In this document: positions 24,593-32,838 of the stretch, in pieces
Numbering within the stretch: the stretch's first letter is position 1
How the letters are laid out: each line of letters starts with the position of its first letter
NCBI RefSeq assembly: GCF_017104645.1
Contig: NZ_JAAGPF010000018.1
Location: 1 to 47,041 of the forward strand
Origin: Burkholderia sp. Ac-20379
GTDB lineage: Bacteria; Pseudomonadota; Gammaproteobacteria; Burkholderiales; Burkholderiaceae
Length of the DNA: 47,041 bases
Direction: 5' to 3'
Translations under genes and position numbers: made by a program
Notes under the pieces: model-generated
Database searches by the model: none
What the model was told of the DNA's origin: nothing
Seen by the model: the letters and a program-made list of their open reading frames with translations, nothing else

Positions 24593-25975
24593 TTAATGGG
24601 GCCGGAAAGTGACGCGCTCGGGCGGCTGTTTGAAGCGGCCGAGCGGGGTCCAGAGCGGCATGCCGAGGAAGAACGCGAAATAGATCAGCGCGCAGCCCTG
24701 CGCGATCAGCGTGCGCGCCGGCGACGGCGGCTGCGTGCCGAGGAACCCGAGCGTCAGGAACGCCAGGACGAAAATGCCGAGAAACACCTTGTGGAACGTC
24801 GGCCGATAGCGGATCGACTTGACCGGGCTGCGGTCGAGCCAGGGCAGGAAGAACAGCGACACCACCGCCGTGCCCATCACCACCACGCCCCAGAACTTCG
24901 ATTCGGTCAGCGCCATGAACACCACCACGGCGGCGGCCAGCACCGGCAGCCCGAGCCGCCATTTGCCGCGCGCGCGCAGCAGCGCCGTCACACCGAGCAG
25001 CGCGATCACCACCATCAGCACGATCTTGAACGGGTCGGTCGTGGCGCGCAGCATCGCGTAGAACGCCGTGAAATACCACACCGGGGCGATCTCGGGCGGC
25101 GTCTGCAGCGGGTTGGCCGGCACGAAGTTGTTGGCTTCGAGGAAGTAGCCGCCCATCTCCGGCGCGAAGAACACGATCAGCGCGAAGATCATCAGAAACA
25201 CGCACACGCCGAAGAAATCGTGCACCGAGTAATAGGGATGGAACGGAATGCCGTCGAGCGGAATCCCGCGCTCGTCCTTGTGATTCTTGATCTCGACGCC
25301 GTCGGGGTTGTTCGAGCCGACCTCGTGCAGCGCCACCAGATGCGCGACCACCAGCCCCACCAGCACCAGCGGGATCGCGATCACGTGGAACGCGAAGAAG
25401 CGGTTCAGCGTGACGTCGGACACCACGTAATCGCCGCGAATCCACAACGACAGATCGGGGCCGATGAACGGGATCGCCGAGAACAGATTGACGATCACCT
25501 GCGCGCCCCAGAACGACATCTGCCCCCACGGCAGCAGGTAGCCGAAGAACGCCTCGGCCATCAGGCACAGGAAGATCGCGCAGCCGAAGATCCACACCAG
25601 CTCGCGCGGCTTGCGGTACGAGCCGTACAGCAGCCCGCGGAACATGTGCAGGTAGACGACCACGAAGAACATCGAGGCGCCCGTCGAATGCATGTAGCGG
25701 ATCAGCCAGCCCCACGGCACCTCGCGCATGATGTACTCGACCGAGGCGAACGCGAGCGTCGCATCGGGCTTGTAGTTCATCGTGAGGAAGATGCCGGTGA
25801 CGATCTGGTTGACGAGCACCAGCAGCGCGAGCGAGCCGAAGAAGTACCAGAAGTTGAAGTTCTTCGGCGCGTAGTACTCGGTCACGTGCTTGCGCAGCGT
25901 CGAGGTGAACGGGAAGCGCGCGTCGATCCAGCCGATGAACCCTGTCGTGGAGACATTTTTATTGTCGGTCGCCAT
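24593..25975 (-). CDS. petB: Cytochrome b of the bc1 complex
   Basis: 460 aa from the ATG at 25975; the frame is open upstream only as a shadow of petA. Eight or more membrane helices are visible, with the haem-ligand helices around MHSTGASMFFVVVYLHMFRG and FFAFHVIAIPLVLVGLVVAH. The ubiquinol-oxidation-site loop reads PEIAPVWYF, so the usual PEWY glutamate is replaced by Val (PVWY). A C-terminal extension beyond the mitochondrial-type core adds helices. Start and petA stop overlap by one base (TGATG). Confidence 0.96.
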   Translation of the reverse strand: MATDNKNVSTTGFIGWIDARFPFTSTLRKHVTEYYAPKNFNFWYFFGSLALLVLVNQIVTGIFLTMNYKPDATLAFASVEYIMREVPWGWLIRYMHSTGASMFFVVVYLHMFRGLLYGSYRKPRELVWIFGCAIFLCLMAEAFFGYLLPWGQMSFWGAQVIVNLFSAIPFIGPDLSLWIRGDYVVSDVTLNRFFAFHVIAIPLVLVGLVVAHLVALHEVGSNNPDGVEIKNHKDERGIPLDGIPFHPYYSVHDFFGVCVFLMIFALIVFFAPEMGGYFLEANNFVPANPLQTPPEIAPVWYFTAFYAMLRATTDPFKIVLMVVIALLGVTALLRARGKWRLGLPVLAAAVVVFMALTESKFWGVVVMGTAVVSLFFLPWLDRSPVKSIRYRPTFHKVFLGIFVLAFLTLGFLGTQPPSPARTLIAQGCALIYFAFFLGMPLWTPLGRFKQPPERVTFRPH

Positions 25976-26595
25976 CACGCTTCTCCTTTCTCGTCCTTGC
26001 CGATCACGACCGTATTGGCCGAGGTGAACATGTAAGGCGGAATATCGAGGTTCTGCGGCGCGGGCTTGTTCTTGAAGACGCGCCCGGCAAGATCGTAGGT
26101 CGAGCCGTGACAGGGGCAGAGGAAGCCGCCCGGCCAATCGTCGGGCAGGTTCGGTTGCGGGCCCGGGGTGAAGCGCGAGGTGGGCGTGCAGCCGAGGTGC
26201 GTGCACACGGCCATCACGACGAGGATGTGCTTGCGGTCGGCGCGCGAGCGGTATTCGTTCGCGCAGTACTCGGGCAGCGGCATCGAGTACGTGGATTTAC
26301 TTTGCGGATCGGCCAGCTCGGGATCGGCCTTCTTGACGTCGGCCAGCATGGCATCCGTGCGGTTCAGGATCCAGACCGGCTTGCCGCGCCACGCCACGGT
26401 GACGAGATCGCCCGGGTTCAGGCTGGCGATGTCGACCTCGACCGGCGCACCGGCGGCCTTGGCCTTGGTGGACGGCGCGAGCGAAGCCGCGAATGGGATG
26501 ATCGTGGCGACGCCGCCGACTCCGCTCGCCACGGAGGTCGCAATCAGCCAGGTACGGCGGCCGCTGTCGACGCGTTTCTCTTCTTTATCTCGCAT
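25975..26595 (-). CDS. petA: Rieske iron-sulfur subunit of the bc1 complex
   Basis: 206 aa from the ATG at 26595. The N-terminus has a twin-arginine signal-anchor: SGRRTWLIATS then a hydrophobic helix ending about residue 40. The [2Fe-2S] ligands are in CTHLGC (Cys131, His133, Cys136) and CPCHG (Cys160, Cys162, His163); Cys136 and Cys162 form the usual disulfide. It takes electrons from ubiquinol and passes them to cytochrome c1. It is first in petA-petB-petC. Export by the Tat pathway is established for bacterial Rieske proteins, and tatABC lie in the same window. Confidence 0.97.
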   Translation of the reverse strand: MRDKEEKRVDSGRRTWLIATSVASGVGGVATIIPFAASLAPSTKAKAAGAPVEVDIASLNPGDLVTVAWRGKPVWILNRTDAMLADVKKADPELADPQSKSTYSMPLPEYCANEYRSRADRKHILVVMAVCTHLGCTPTSRFTPGPQPNLPDDWPGGFLCPCHGSTYDLAGRVFKNKPAPQNLDIPPYMFTSANTVVIGKDEKGEA

Positions 26596-26691
26596 CTCAC
26601 GCCCCACTTCTGAGTTGGATTCACCGTCACGACTTCGCATATCGCCGATAGTGTGCGCGTTCGGCGTCGGGATTTTCAAGGCCTGAAACCC

Positions 26692-26720
26692 GAAATAGCG
26701 CAGAAGTCATTGATCGGCAA
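26692..26720 (-). promoter_or_regulatory. Candidate promoter of petABC
   Basis: On the minus strand TTGCCG (26720-26715), a 17-nt spacer and TATTTC (26697-26692). The predicted leader is about 90 nt. It is the best hexamer pair in the 219-bp gap between petA and the Nif3 gene, but matches are moderate. Confidence 0.35.
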
Positions 26721-26814
26721 GGGTTTTCACCCATCGCCGAGCACGGTTTTCCAATCAGTTGTTAAGCGGATGCTTCATAACGAAGCGACGATGCGCCGCC
26801 GCAATTTCGCGGTC

Positions 26815-27561
26815 TCAGACCGGGTTCGGCACGTCGATGAACGTGTGCTCGAGGCCGAAGTGTTCCGACAGATGGCGGCCGAGCGCCTGGATGCCATAAC
26901 GCTCGGTGGCATGATGCCCCGCCGCAACGAAGGCCACGCCGCTTTCCGCGGCCGCATGCGTGACGAATTCGGACGCTTCGCCGGTCAGGAACACGTCGGC
27001 GCCGGCGTCGATGGCCGCGTCGAAGTAGCTCTGCGCGCCGCCGGTGCACCAGGCCACCCGGCGCAGCCGCTGATCCATGTCACCGAGCACGAGCGGCGCG
27101 CGGCCGAGCGTCTGCTCGACCTTGGCCGCGAAGTGTTCGAGCGAGACATCCATCGGCAGCGAGGCCAGCCAGCCGAGATCGTGATCCCCGAAGCGCGTGT
27201 CGGCGATCAGGCCGAGGCGCGCGCCGAGCTGCGCGTTGTTGCCGAACTCGGGATGCGCGTCGAGCGGCAGGTGGAACGCGAACAGGTTCAGATCGTTGGC
27301 GAGCAGCAGCTTCAGGCGCTGGTACTTGCGGCCCGTGACCTGCGGCGCTTCGTTGCGCCAGAAATAGCCGTGATGCACGAGCACGGCGTCGGCGCCCCAT
27401 TCGAGCGCGCGTTCGAGCAGGGCCACCGAGGCGGTCACGCCGGTGGCGATCCGCTCGATGCGGCGGCGCCCTTCGACCTGCAGGCCGTTCGGGCAGTAGT
27501 CCTTGAACCGCGTAATGTCCAAGGTATTGTTCAAGTACAATTCGAGTTCGATCCGGTCCAT
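26815..27561 (-). CDS. Nif3-like dinuclear metal-centre protein (YbgI family)
   Basis: 248 aa, normal for the family. Metal ligands are all visible: His63 and His64 in LVHHGYFW, Asp101 in [10 protein letters not shown], and His216 and Glu220 in GHHATERYG. Family members form toroidal hexamers with two metals per site. A hydrolase role (for example a GTP cyclohydrolase-like activity) has been proposed, but the physiological role is unclear. The protein begins [11 protein letters not shown]. It is divergent from the DegS-like protease with only 22 nt between start codons. Confidence 0.93.
   Translation of the reverse strand: MDRIELELYLNNTLDITRFKDYCPNGLQVEGRRRIERIATGVTASVALLERALEWGADAVLVHHGYFWRNEAPQVTGRKYQRLKLLLANDLNLFAFHLPLDAHPEFGNNAQLGARLGLIADTRFGDHDLGWLASLPMDVSLEHFAAKVEQTLGRAPLVLGDMDQRLRRVAWCTGGAQSYFDAAIDAGADVFLTGEASEFVTHAAAESGVAFVAAGHHATERYGIQALGRHLSEHFGLEHTFIDVPNPV
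27503..27530 (+). promoter_or_regulatory. Candidate promoter of the DegS-like protease, inside the Nif3 gene
   Basis: TTGAAC (27503-27508), a 16-nt spacer, then TATTGT (27525-27530). The predicted start is near 27537, leaving a leader of about 47 nt. The element lies within the first 20 codons of the divergent Nif3 gene because the gap is only 22 nt. Confidence 0.4.
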
Positions 27562-27583
27562 ATATTTCCCCTAATCTCTTCAA

Positions 27584-28792
27584 ATGCTTAGACGCTTCTG
27601 GCTGTTCTTCGCACAGGCTGTGACGGTACTGCTCGCGCTGATGTTCATCGTCGCGACCCTCAAGCCTCAGTGGTTGCAGCGCCAGGGGCAACTCGGCAAG
27701 CAGCTCGCCGCGCCGATCGTAGCCCTGCGCGAGGTGGCGCCGGGCGTGGGCGGCGCGCCCGCGCAAGCCTCGTATGCCGATGCGGCGCAAAAGGCCATGC
27801 CTGCCGTGGTCAACGTGTTTTCGAGCAAGGATGGCTCGCTGCCGCCCGACCCGCGCGCCAAGGATCCGCTGTTCCGGTATTTCTTCGGCGATCGCAACCC
27901 GCGCCGCCAACGCGAGGAACCGGCATCGAACCTGGGCTCCGGCGTTATCGTGAGCCCGGAAGGTTACATTCTAACTAACCAGCATGTCGTCGATGGCGCC
28001 GATCAGATCGAAGTCGCGCTGGCCGACGGCCGCACCTCGACGGCCAAGGTGATCGGCAACGATCCCGAAACCGATCTCGCCGTCCTCAAGATCAATCTGA
28101 CCAACCTGCCCACCATCACGCTCGGCCGCTCGGACAAGGCGCGCGTCGGCGACGTGGTGCTCGCGATCGGCAACCCGTTCGGGGTCGGCCAGACGGTCAC
28201 GATGGGGATCATCAGCGCGCTGGGGCGCAATCACCTCGGCATCAACACGTTCGAGAACTTCATCCAGACCGACGCGCCGATCAACCCCGGCAATTCGGGC
28301 GGCGCGCTGGTGGACGTGAGCGGCAACCTGCTCGGCATCAACACGGCGATCTACTCGCGCTCGGGCGGCTCGCTCGGCATCGGCTTCGCGATTCCGGTGT
28401 CGACGGCGCGCACGGTGCTCGAAAGCATCATCACGACGGGCGCGGTCACGCGCGGCTGGATCGGCGTCGAGCCGCAGGATCTCACGCCCGAGATCGCCGA
28501 TTCGTTCGGCCTCGCGCAGAAATCGGGCGCGATCGTGGCCGGCGTGCTGCAGGGCGGCCCGGCCGACAAGGCCGGCATCAAACCCGGCGACATCCTGACC
28601 ACCGTCAACGACGAACCGATCACCGACACCACCAAGCTGCTCAACACGGTCGCGCAGATCAAGCCGGGCACGCCAACCAAGGTGGGCGTGGTGCGCAAGG
28701 CGCGCAGCTTCGATCTGACGGTGGTGATCGGCAAGCGCCCGCCACCGCCGAAGCAGGCCTCCGGCGATCAGAACAACGACGACGAGGAATGA
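27584..28792 (+). CDS. Membrane-anchored S1C serine protease (DegS/AlgW-like)
   Basis: 402 aa. A single N-terminal membrane segment (FFAQAVTVLLALMFIVATL) places the protease in the periplasm, as in DegS. The catalytic triad is intact: His134 in TNQHVVDG, Asp164 in DPETDLAVLKI, Ser238 in GNSGGAL. One PDZ domain follows (about 285-380, with GGPADKAGIKPGDILTTVN). DegS-type proteases start the sigma-E envelope stress cascade by cutting the anti-sigma factor; that role here is inference. A single PDZ domain and the membrane anchor argue against DegP. No Shine-Dalgarno sequence is seen before the ATG. Confidence 0.92.
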   Translation: MLRRFWLFFAQAVTVLLALMFIVATLKPQWLQRQGQLGKQLAAPIVALREVAPGVGGAPAQASYADAAQKAMPAVVNVFSSKDGSLPPDPRAKDPLFRYFFGDRNPRRQREEPASNLGSGVIVSPEGYILTNQHVVDGADQIEVALADGRTSTAKVIGNDPETDLAVLKINLTNLPTITLGRSDKARVGDVVLAIGNPFGVGQTVTMGIISALGRNHLGINTFENFIQTDAPINPGNSGGALVDVSGNLLGINTAIYSRSGGSLGIGFAIPVSTARTVLESIITTGAVTRGWIGVEPQDLTPEIADSFGLAQKSGAIVAGVLQGGPADKAGIKPGDILTTVNDEPITDTTKLLNTVAQIKPGTPTKVGVVRKARSFDLTVVIGKRPPPPKQASGDQNNDDEE

Positions 28793-28822
28793 AAAAAAGC
28801 AGCCCCGCGAGGCTGCTTTTTT
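28792..28822. terminator. Bidirectional terminator between the protease gene and tatC
   Basis: AAAAAGCAGCC (ending 28804) pairs with GGCTGCTTTTT (from 28811) around a CCGCGA loop. T runs are present on both strands. It ends the DegS-like gene and the long minus-strand mla-his-tat run. Confidence 0.9.
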
Positions 28823-28844
28823 ATTGCCGAACCCGTTTATCGGT

Positions 28845-29627
28845 TCAACCCGCCGCTTCCGATTCCTCGTCCTTCGCAACCGGCTTGTCGCCGATGAAGA
28901 TCCGCGCCGCGATCAGGCCGACTTCGTAGAGCACGATCAGCGGCAGCGCCAGCATCAGTTGCGAGAACACGTCCGGCGGCGTCACCACGGCCGACACCAC
29001 GAACGCGCCGACGATCACGTAAGGCCGGATCTCCTTGAGCTTCTTGATCGACAGCACGCCCATGCGCACCAGCAACACGACCACCACCGGCACCTCGAAC
29101 GTCACGCCGAACGCGAGGAACATGCCAAGCACGAAACTCACGTAATTATCGATGTCGGTGGTCATTTCCGCGCCGAGCGGCGCGTTGTAGTGCGCCATCA
29201 CGCGGAAGATCGTCGGGAACACCACGAAATACGCGAACGCCATGCCGCACAGGAACAGGAAATAGCTGCTGCTGACGAGCGGCATGACGAGCCGCTTCTC
29301 GTGCTGGTACAGCCCCGGCGCCACGAAGGCCCAGATCTGGTAGAGCACCACCGGCAGCGCGATCACCAGCGCGACGAGCATCGTGACCTTCATCGGCACG
29401 AAGAACGAGCCGGTGACATCGGTGACGATCATCTTGCCGTCGGCCGGCAGGTTCTGCATCAGCGGCCGTGCCAGCAGCCGGAAGATGTCGGGCGCCCAAT
29501 ACACCAGCCCCACGAACACCACGAGCACGGCGGCGCCCGCCCGGACGAGCCGGGTGCGCAATTCGACGAGATGGGAAATGAAGGTTTCTTCCCGGCCTTC
29601 TTCCGGGTTGTGCTGGGGGTCGCTCAC
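28845..29627 (-). CDS. tatC: Twin-arginine translocase subunit TatC
   Basis: 260 aa with six membrane helices. TatC is the receptor for twin-arginine signal peptides. The N-terminus carries the conserved EETFISHLVELRTRL; the periplasmic/helix region has FVAPGLYQHEKR, and the later segment FGVTFEVPVVVVLLVRMG is typical. The start is GTG at 29627. It is last in tatA-tatB-tatC, 44 nt after tatB. Confidence 0.97.
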   Translation of the reverse strand: MSDPQHNPEEGREETFISHLVELRTRLVRAGAAVLVVFVGLVYWAPDIFRLLARPLMQNLPADGKMIVTDVTGSFFVPMKVTMLVALVIALPVVLYQIWAFVAPGLYQHEKRLVMPLVSSSYFLFLCGMAFAYFVVFPTIFRVMAHYNAPLGAEMTTDIDNYVSFVLGMFLAFGVTFEVPVVVVLLVRMGVLSIKKLKEIRPYVIVGAFVVSAVVTPPDVFSQLMLALPLIVLYEVGLIAARIFIGDKPVAKDEESEAAG

Positions 29628-29671
29628 ACCGGCCCTCGGTTCGAGTGATGGGCGCGCTTCATCGTGCTGAA

Positions 29672-30205
29672 TCAGAAGAAACGCGTGGGACGGCGCAGGC
29701 TGTCGGGCTGGTGGCGCGCGACGCGCGCGGCGCCGGACTGCACGTGGGTGCGACGCGTGGTGGCGCGCTTGTACCAGGCGGGCGTGGCCGCTTGCTTGAC
29801 GCGCCAGTTGCGGCGCTTCGGCGTGAACGTGGCGCTGACCGGGCTACCCTGCCAGAACGGATCGGGGCCGGACGGCGGCACCGACACCGGCTCCGACGAC
29901 GCGCCGGCGTCACCGGATACGGCCGTGCTCCACGCTTCGTTGAGATCCTGCTCGTGCTGCCGCAGGTTGTCGTGAATGGTGTTTTCGACGTTGCGCGCCG
30001 CGCTTTCGAAGTCGGTCTTCATGGTGCGCAGCGCATCGAGTTCGATCTCGCGCGTCACCTCGGCCTTCACTTCGTTGATATAGCGCTGCGCGCGCCCGAA
30101 CAGAGCGCCTGCCGTGCGCGCGACGCGCGGCAGGCGTTCGGGGCCGAGCACCACCAGCGCGACGACGCCGATCAGCGCCATCTTCGAAATCCCGAGATCG
30201 AGCAT
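29672..30205 (-). CDS. tatB: Twin-arginine translocase subunit TatB
   Basis: 177 aa. The N-terminal helix MLDLGISKMALIGVVALVVLGPERLPRVAR has the TatB hallmarks (short periplasmic start, Gly-Pro hinge), followed by an amphipathic helix (GRAQRYINEVKAEV). TatB passes substrates from TatC to TatA. The C-terminal 60 residues are unusually basic (RRNWRVK, WYKRATTRRTHV, RRPTRFF) and likely disordered. Confidence 0.95.
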   Translation of the reverse strand: MLDLGISKMALIGVVALVVLGPERLPRVARTAGALFGRAQRYINEVKAEVTREIELDALRTMKTDFESAARNVENTIHDNLRQHEQDLNEAWSTAVSGDAGASSEPVSVPPSGPDPFWQGSPVSATFTPKRRNWRVKQAATPAWYKRATTRRTHVQSGAARVARHQPDSLRRPTRFF

Positions 30206-30231
30206 CGTGCCGTTTCGTCAGGTCTTGGCGC

Positions 30232-30465
30232 TTACGCCTTGTGCGAATCGGACGAGCGCGATGCTTCCTTCGCGTCGACGTCGACCGAGCCGTTGCGCGG
30301 CAGCTGCTGGCTGTCCGCCGACGGTTCGCCTTCCTTCATGCCGTCCTTGAAACCCTTGACCGCGCCGCCCAGATCACCGCCCAGGTTACGCAGTTTCTTG
30401 GTGCCGAACACCATCACGACGATCAGCAAAACGATCAGCCAGTGCCAAATACTCAATCCGCCCAT
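30232..30465 (-). CDS. tatA: Twin-arginine translocase pore subunit TatA
   Basis: 77 aa. [33 protein letters not shown] is a textbook TatA N-terminus with the FGTKKLR motif, followed by an amphipathic helix ([10 protein letters not shown]) and a polar tail. TatA oligomers make the translocation path. The ATG is preceded by a strong GAGGAGAG site. A 261-bp gap separates it from the upstream membrane protein gene. Confidence 0.97.
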   Translation of the reverse strand: MGGLSIWHWLIVLLIVVMVFGTKKLRNLGGDLGGAVKGFKDGMKEGEPSADSQQLPRNGSVDVDAKEASRSSDSHKA

Positions 30466-30726
30466 GATGCAACTCTCCTCAACCTCGCCGCCAATGGCGG
30501 CGTCAACTGCCGGCGGCGCCGGCCTCTTTCCCGAAGCGCGGCGGCACAGAATGCGCCGCCACTCCGATCTGCTGATGTGATCCGTCGACTCTTGTTGTGT
30601 AACTGCGTTGCTGCTTCTTTACTGCGATTTGCTGCCGTTACCGCACCTGCCATCGATGATAGACCGCCCGGCGGCCGCCCGGCCCGGTATCGAATCCGGC
30701 CCGAAATCCGCTGCCGCCGACTGCGC

Positions 30727-31134
30727 TCAGAACCACGCCTTCGGATCGAGCGGCTTCTCGTCGTACAGGTACAGCCAGCCCTTGATGATACGGTACAGGC
30801 ACCAGATTCCCGTCGCGCCGAGAATGAAAAAACCGACCACGACGAACACCAGCAGGAACCCGATCGCCGCCAGGATCAACGAGCGCCAGAACGTGCGGAT
30901 CTGCCACTCGAAATGCGCCTGGTAATGGGTGCCGATCACGTCCTCGCGTTTCACGTAGTTGACGATGATCGCCACCAGCGCCGTGAAGCCGCCCGTGAAA
31001 CCCTGCAGCGCGTACAGAGCGTACAGCACATGCGTCATGGTCTTCAGGGAACGCTCGCGTTCTCCAGCGGACTGACCGCCCGGAAAGTTCGCCGGGACAG
31101 GCACGCCGCCCGGCTGGCTCGATGGTTCGCTCAT
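30727..31134 (-). CDS. DUF4870-type small membrane protein
   Basis: 135 aa from the ATG at 31134. After a Pro/Gly-rich cytoplasmic start there are three hydrophobic segments: MTHVLYALYALQGFTGGFTALVAIIVNYV, SLILAAIGFLLVFVVVGFFIL, and the short region GIWCLYRIIKGWLYL. The segment HYQAHFEWQIRTFW matches the conserved H(x)2-type helix of DUF4870/TMEM-like proteins. Function unknown. It lies 48 nt after hisE in the same direction and is probably co-transcribed with the his genes. Confidence 0.85.
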   Translation of the reverse strand: MSEPSSQPGGVPVPANFPGGQSAGERERSLKTMTHVLYALYALQGFTGGFTALVAIIVNYVKREDVIGTHYQAHFEWQIRTFWRSLILAAIGFLLVFVVVGFFILGATGIWCLYRIIKGWLYLYDEKPLDPKAWF

Positions 31135-31182
31135 GATGCTACCCCTCTCAGATGACATGACTGACGCATGCGGCACGCCCGC

Positions 31183-31551
31183 TCAGCCGCCGTCGTTTTC
31201 CTCGCGTTCGCGGCGCTTGCGCAGCGCCTTTTCCTCGAGGCCGGACAAGCCTTCGCGGCGCTCCAGCTCGGCCAGCACATCGGCCGGGCTCAGGTCGAAA
31301 TGCGACAGCGCCACGAGGCAGTGAAACCAGAGATCGGCCACTTCGCCCACCAGCGCCGTGGGCGCGCCGCCCTGACGCACGTCCTTGGCGGCCAGCACCA
31401 CTTCGGTGGCTTCCTCGCCGATCTTCTTGAGCACCGCGTCGTCGCCCTTGTGGAACAGACGCGACACGTAGGATTGCTCGGGATCGCCGCCCTTGCGGCT
31501 ATCGATCACGGCCGCGAGGCGCAGCAGCGTGTCGTTGGTGGTTTGCGTCAT
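31183..31551 (-). CDS. hisE: Phosphoribosyl-ATP pyrophosphatase HisE
   Basis: 122 aa. Hydrolyses phosphoribosyl-ATP to phosphoribosyl-AMP, the second step of histidine synthesis. The MazG-like fold is shown by [16 protein letters not shown], where the Glu residues bind magnesium, and by [16 protein letters not shown]. The start was placed at 31551, where the ATG overlaps the hisI stop by 4 nt. HisE and HisI are separate proteins here, not fused as in enterobacteria. Confidence 0.96.
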   Translation of the reverse strand: MTQTTNDTLLRLAAVIDSRKGGDPEQSYVSRLFHKGDDAVLKKIGEEATEVVLAAKDVRQGGAPTALVGEVADLWFHCLVALSHFDLSPADVLAELERREGLSGLEEKALRKRREREENDGG

Positions 31552-31967
31552 TTGTAGATGTGCTCGGGATCTTTCAGCACCGGCTCGACGGCGACCCAGT
31601 CGCCGGCTTCCACCGTGCCTTCGAATTTCTGGAAGAAGCAGGAATGACGGCCGGTGTGGCAGGCAATGCCCGACACCTGGTCGATCTTCAGCAGCACGAC
31701 GTCCTCGTCGCAATCGAGGCGCACTTCGTGCACGTGCTGCACGTGCCCCGATTCCTCGCCCTTGAACCACAGACGCTTGCGCGAGCGCGAGTAGTACACC
31801 GCGCGGCCGGTCTCGACCGTTTTCGCGAGCGCCTCGCGGTTCATCCACGCGAACATCATCACGTCGTTGCTGCCCACTTCCTGGGCGATCACCGGCACGA
31901 GGCCGTTGTCGTCCCAGCGGACCTTGTCGAGCCAGGCGGGCAATGCCGCCGCTTGCGTGTTCGTCAT
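31548..31967 (-). CDS. hisI: Phosphoribosyl-AMP cyclohydrolase HisI
   Basis: 139 aa from the ATG at 31967. Opens the purine ring of phosphoribosyl-AMP (third step). The family motifs are [33 protein letters not shown], and the metal-binding DCDEDVVL with [13 protein letters not shown] (zinc cysteines). It overlaps hisF upstream and hisE downstream by 4 nt each, so the three are translationally coupled. Confidence 0.97.
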   Translation of the reverse strand: MTNTQAAALPAWLDKVRWDDNGLVPVIAQEVGSNDVMMFAWMNREALAKTVETGRAVYYSRSRKRLWFKGEESGHVQHVHEVRLDCDEDVVLLKIDQVSGIACHTGRHSCFFQKFEGTVEAGDWVAVEPVLKDPEHIYK

Positions 31968-32740
31968 GACAGTCTTACCGGAATGCCGCGATCGGCCATG
32001 AAGCGCTTGGCTTCGCCGACCGTGTGTTCGCCGTAATGGAAGATGCTCGCCGCGAGCACCGCGTCGGCGTGGCCTTCGACGATGCCGTCGGCCAGATGCT
32101 GGAGGCCGCCCACGCCGCCCGAGGCGATCACCGGCACCGGCACGGCGTCGGACACGCCGCGCGTGAGCGCCAGGTCGAAGCCGGATTTGGTGCCGTCGCG
32201 ATCCATGCTGGTCAGCAGGATCTCGCCCGCGCCGAGCTCGGCCATCTTGCGCGCCCATTCGATCGCGTCGAGGCCGGTGGCCTTGCGGCCGCCGTGCGTG
32301 AACACTTCCCAGCGCGGCGCTTCGCCGTCGGCCGACACGCGCTTGGCGTCGATCGCGACCACGATGCACTGCGAGCCGTACTTGTTCGCCGCGTCGGCAA
32401 CGAGCTGCGGATTGGCCACGGCCGACGAGTTCATGCTGACCTTGTCAGCGCCGGCGTTCAGCAGGCGCCGCACGTCCTCGACGGCGCGCACGCCGCCGCC
32501 GACCGTCAGCGGAATGAACACCTGCGAGGCCACCGCTTCGATGATCGGCAGGATCAGGTCGCGCTGGTCGGAGGTGGCGGTGATGTCGAGGAACGTCAGT
32601 TCGTCCGCGCCTTGATCGTCGTAGCGCCGCGCGATTTCGACGGGATCGCCCGCGTCGCGCAGTTCGACGAAATTGACGCCCTTCACGACGCGCCCGGCGG
32701 TGACGTCGAGACAGGGGATGATGCGTTTAGCTAGAGCCAT
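31964..32740 (-). CDS. hisF: Imidazole glycerol phosphate synthase cyclase subunit HisF
   Basis: 258 aa, an (beta/alpha)8 barrel. Uses ammonia from HisH to make imidazole glycerol phosphate and AICAR. The catalytic Asp lies in [15 protein letters not shown] and the second in IVVAIDAKR. Phosphate-binding loops are seen in TVGGGVR and ASGGVGG. A 98-nt gap with two strong hairpins separates it from hisA. It overlaps hisI by 4 nt. Confidence 0.97.
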   Translation of the reverse strand: MALAKRIIPCLDVTAGRVVKGVNFVELRDAGDPVEIARRYDDQGADELTFLDITATSDQRDLILPIIEAVASQVFIPLTVGGGVRAVEDVRRLLNAGADKVSMNSSAVANPQLVADAANKYGSQCIVVAIDAKRVSADGEAPRWEVFTHGGRKATGLDAIEWARKMAELGAGEILLTSMDRDGTKSGFDLALTRGVSDAVPVPVIASGGVGGLQHLADGIVEGHADAVLAASIFHYGEHTVGEAKRFMADRGIPVRLS

Positions 32741-32765
32741 GATGGTGCACGTTGCCGCTGGTAAG

Positions 32766-32830
32766 GCCGCCCGCGCAGGCGGGCGGCTCGGGCGAGGACG
32801 CTGCGCGGCGGCCGGCGGCGCGCCGCCGGC
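32766..32830 (-). other. Two strong hairpins between hisA and hisF
   Basis: GCCGCCCGC (32766-32774) pairs perfectly with GCGGGCGGC (32779-32787) around GCAG. Further on, 32811-32830 is a perfect 20-bp palindrome (GCCGGCGGCG/CGCCGCCGGC). Neither has a T run. They occupy most of the 98-nt gap in an operon where neighbouring genes overlap. Confidence 0.6.
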
Positions 32831-32838
32831 GCTCGCGG

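Noticed and set aside
32811-32830. 20-bp palindrome as a possible insertion-sequence end or attachment site
   Set aside because: No matching second copy, target duplication or transposase nearby; better read as an RNA hairpin in the his transcript.
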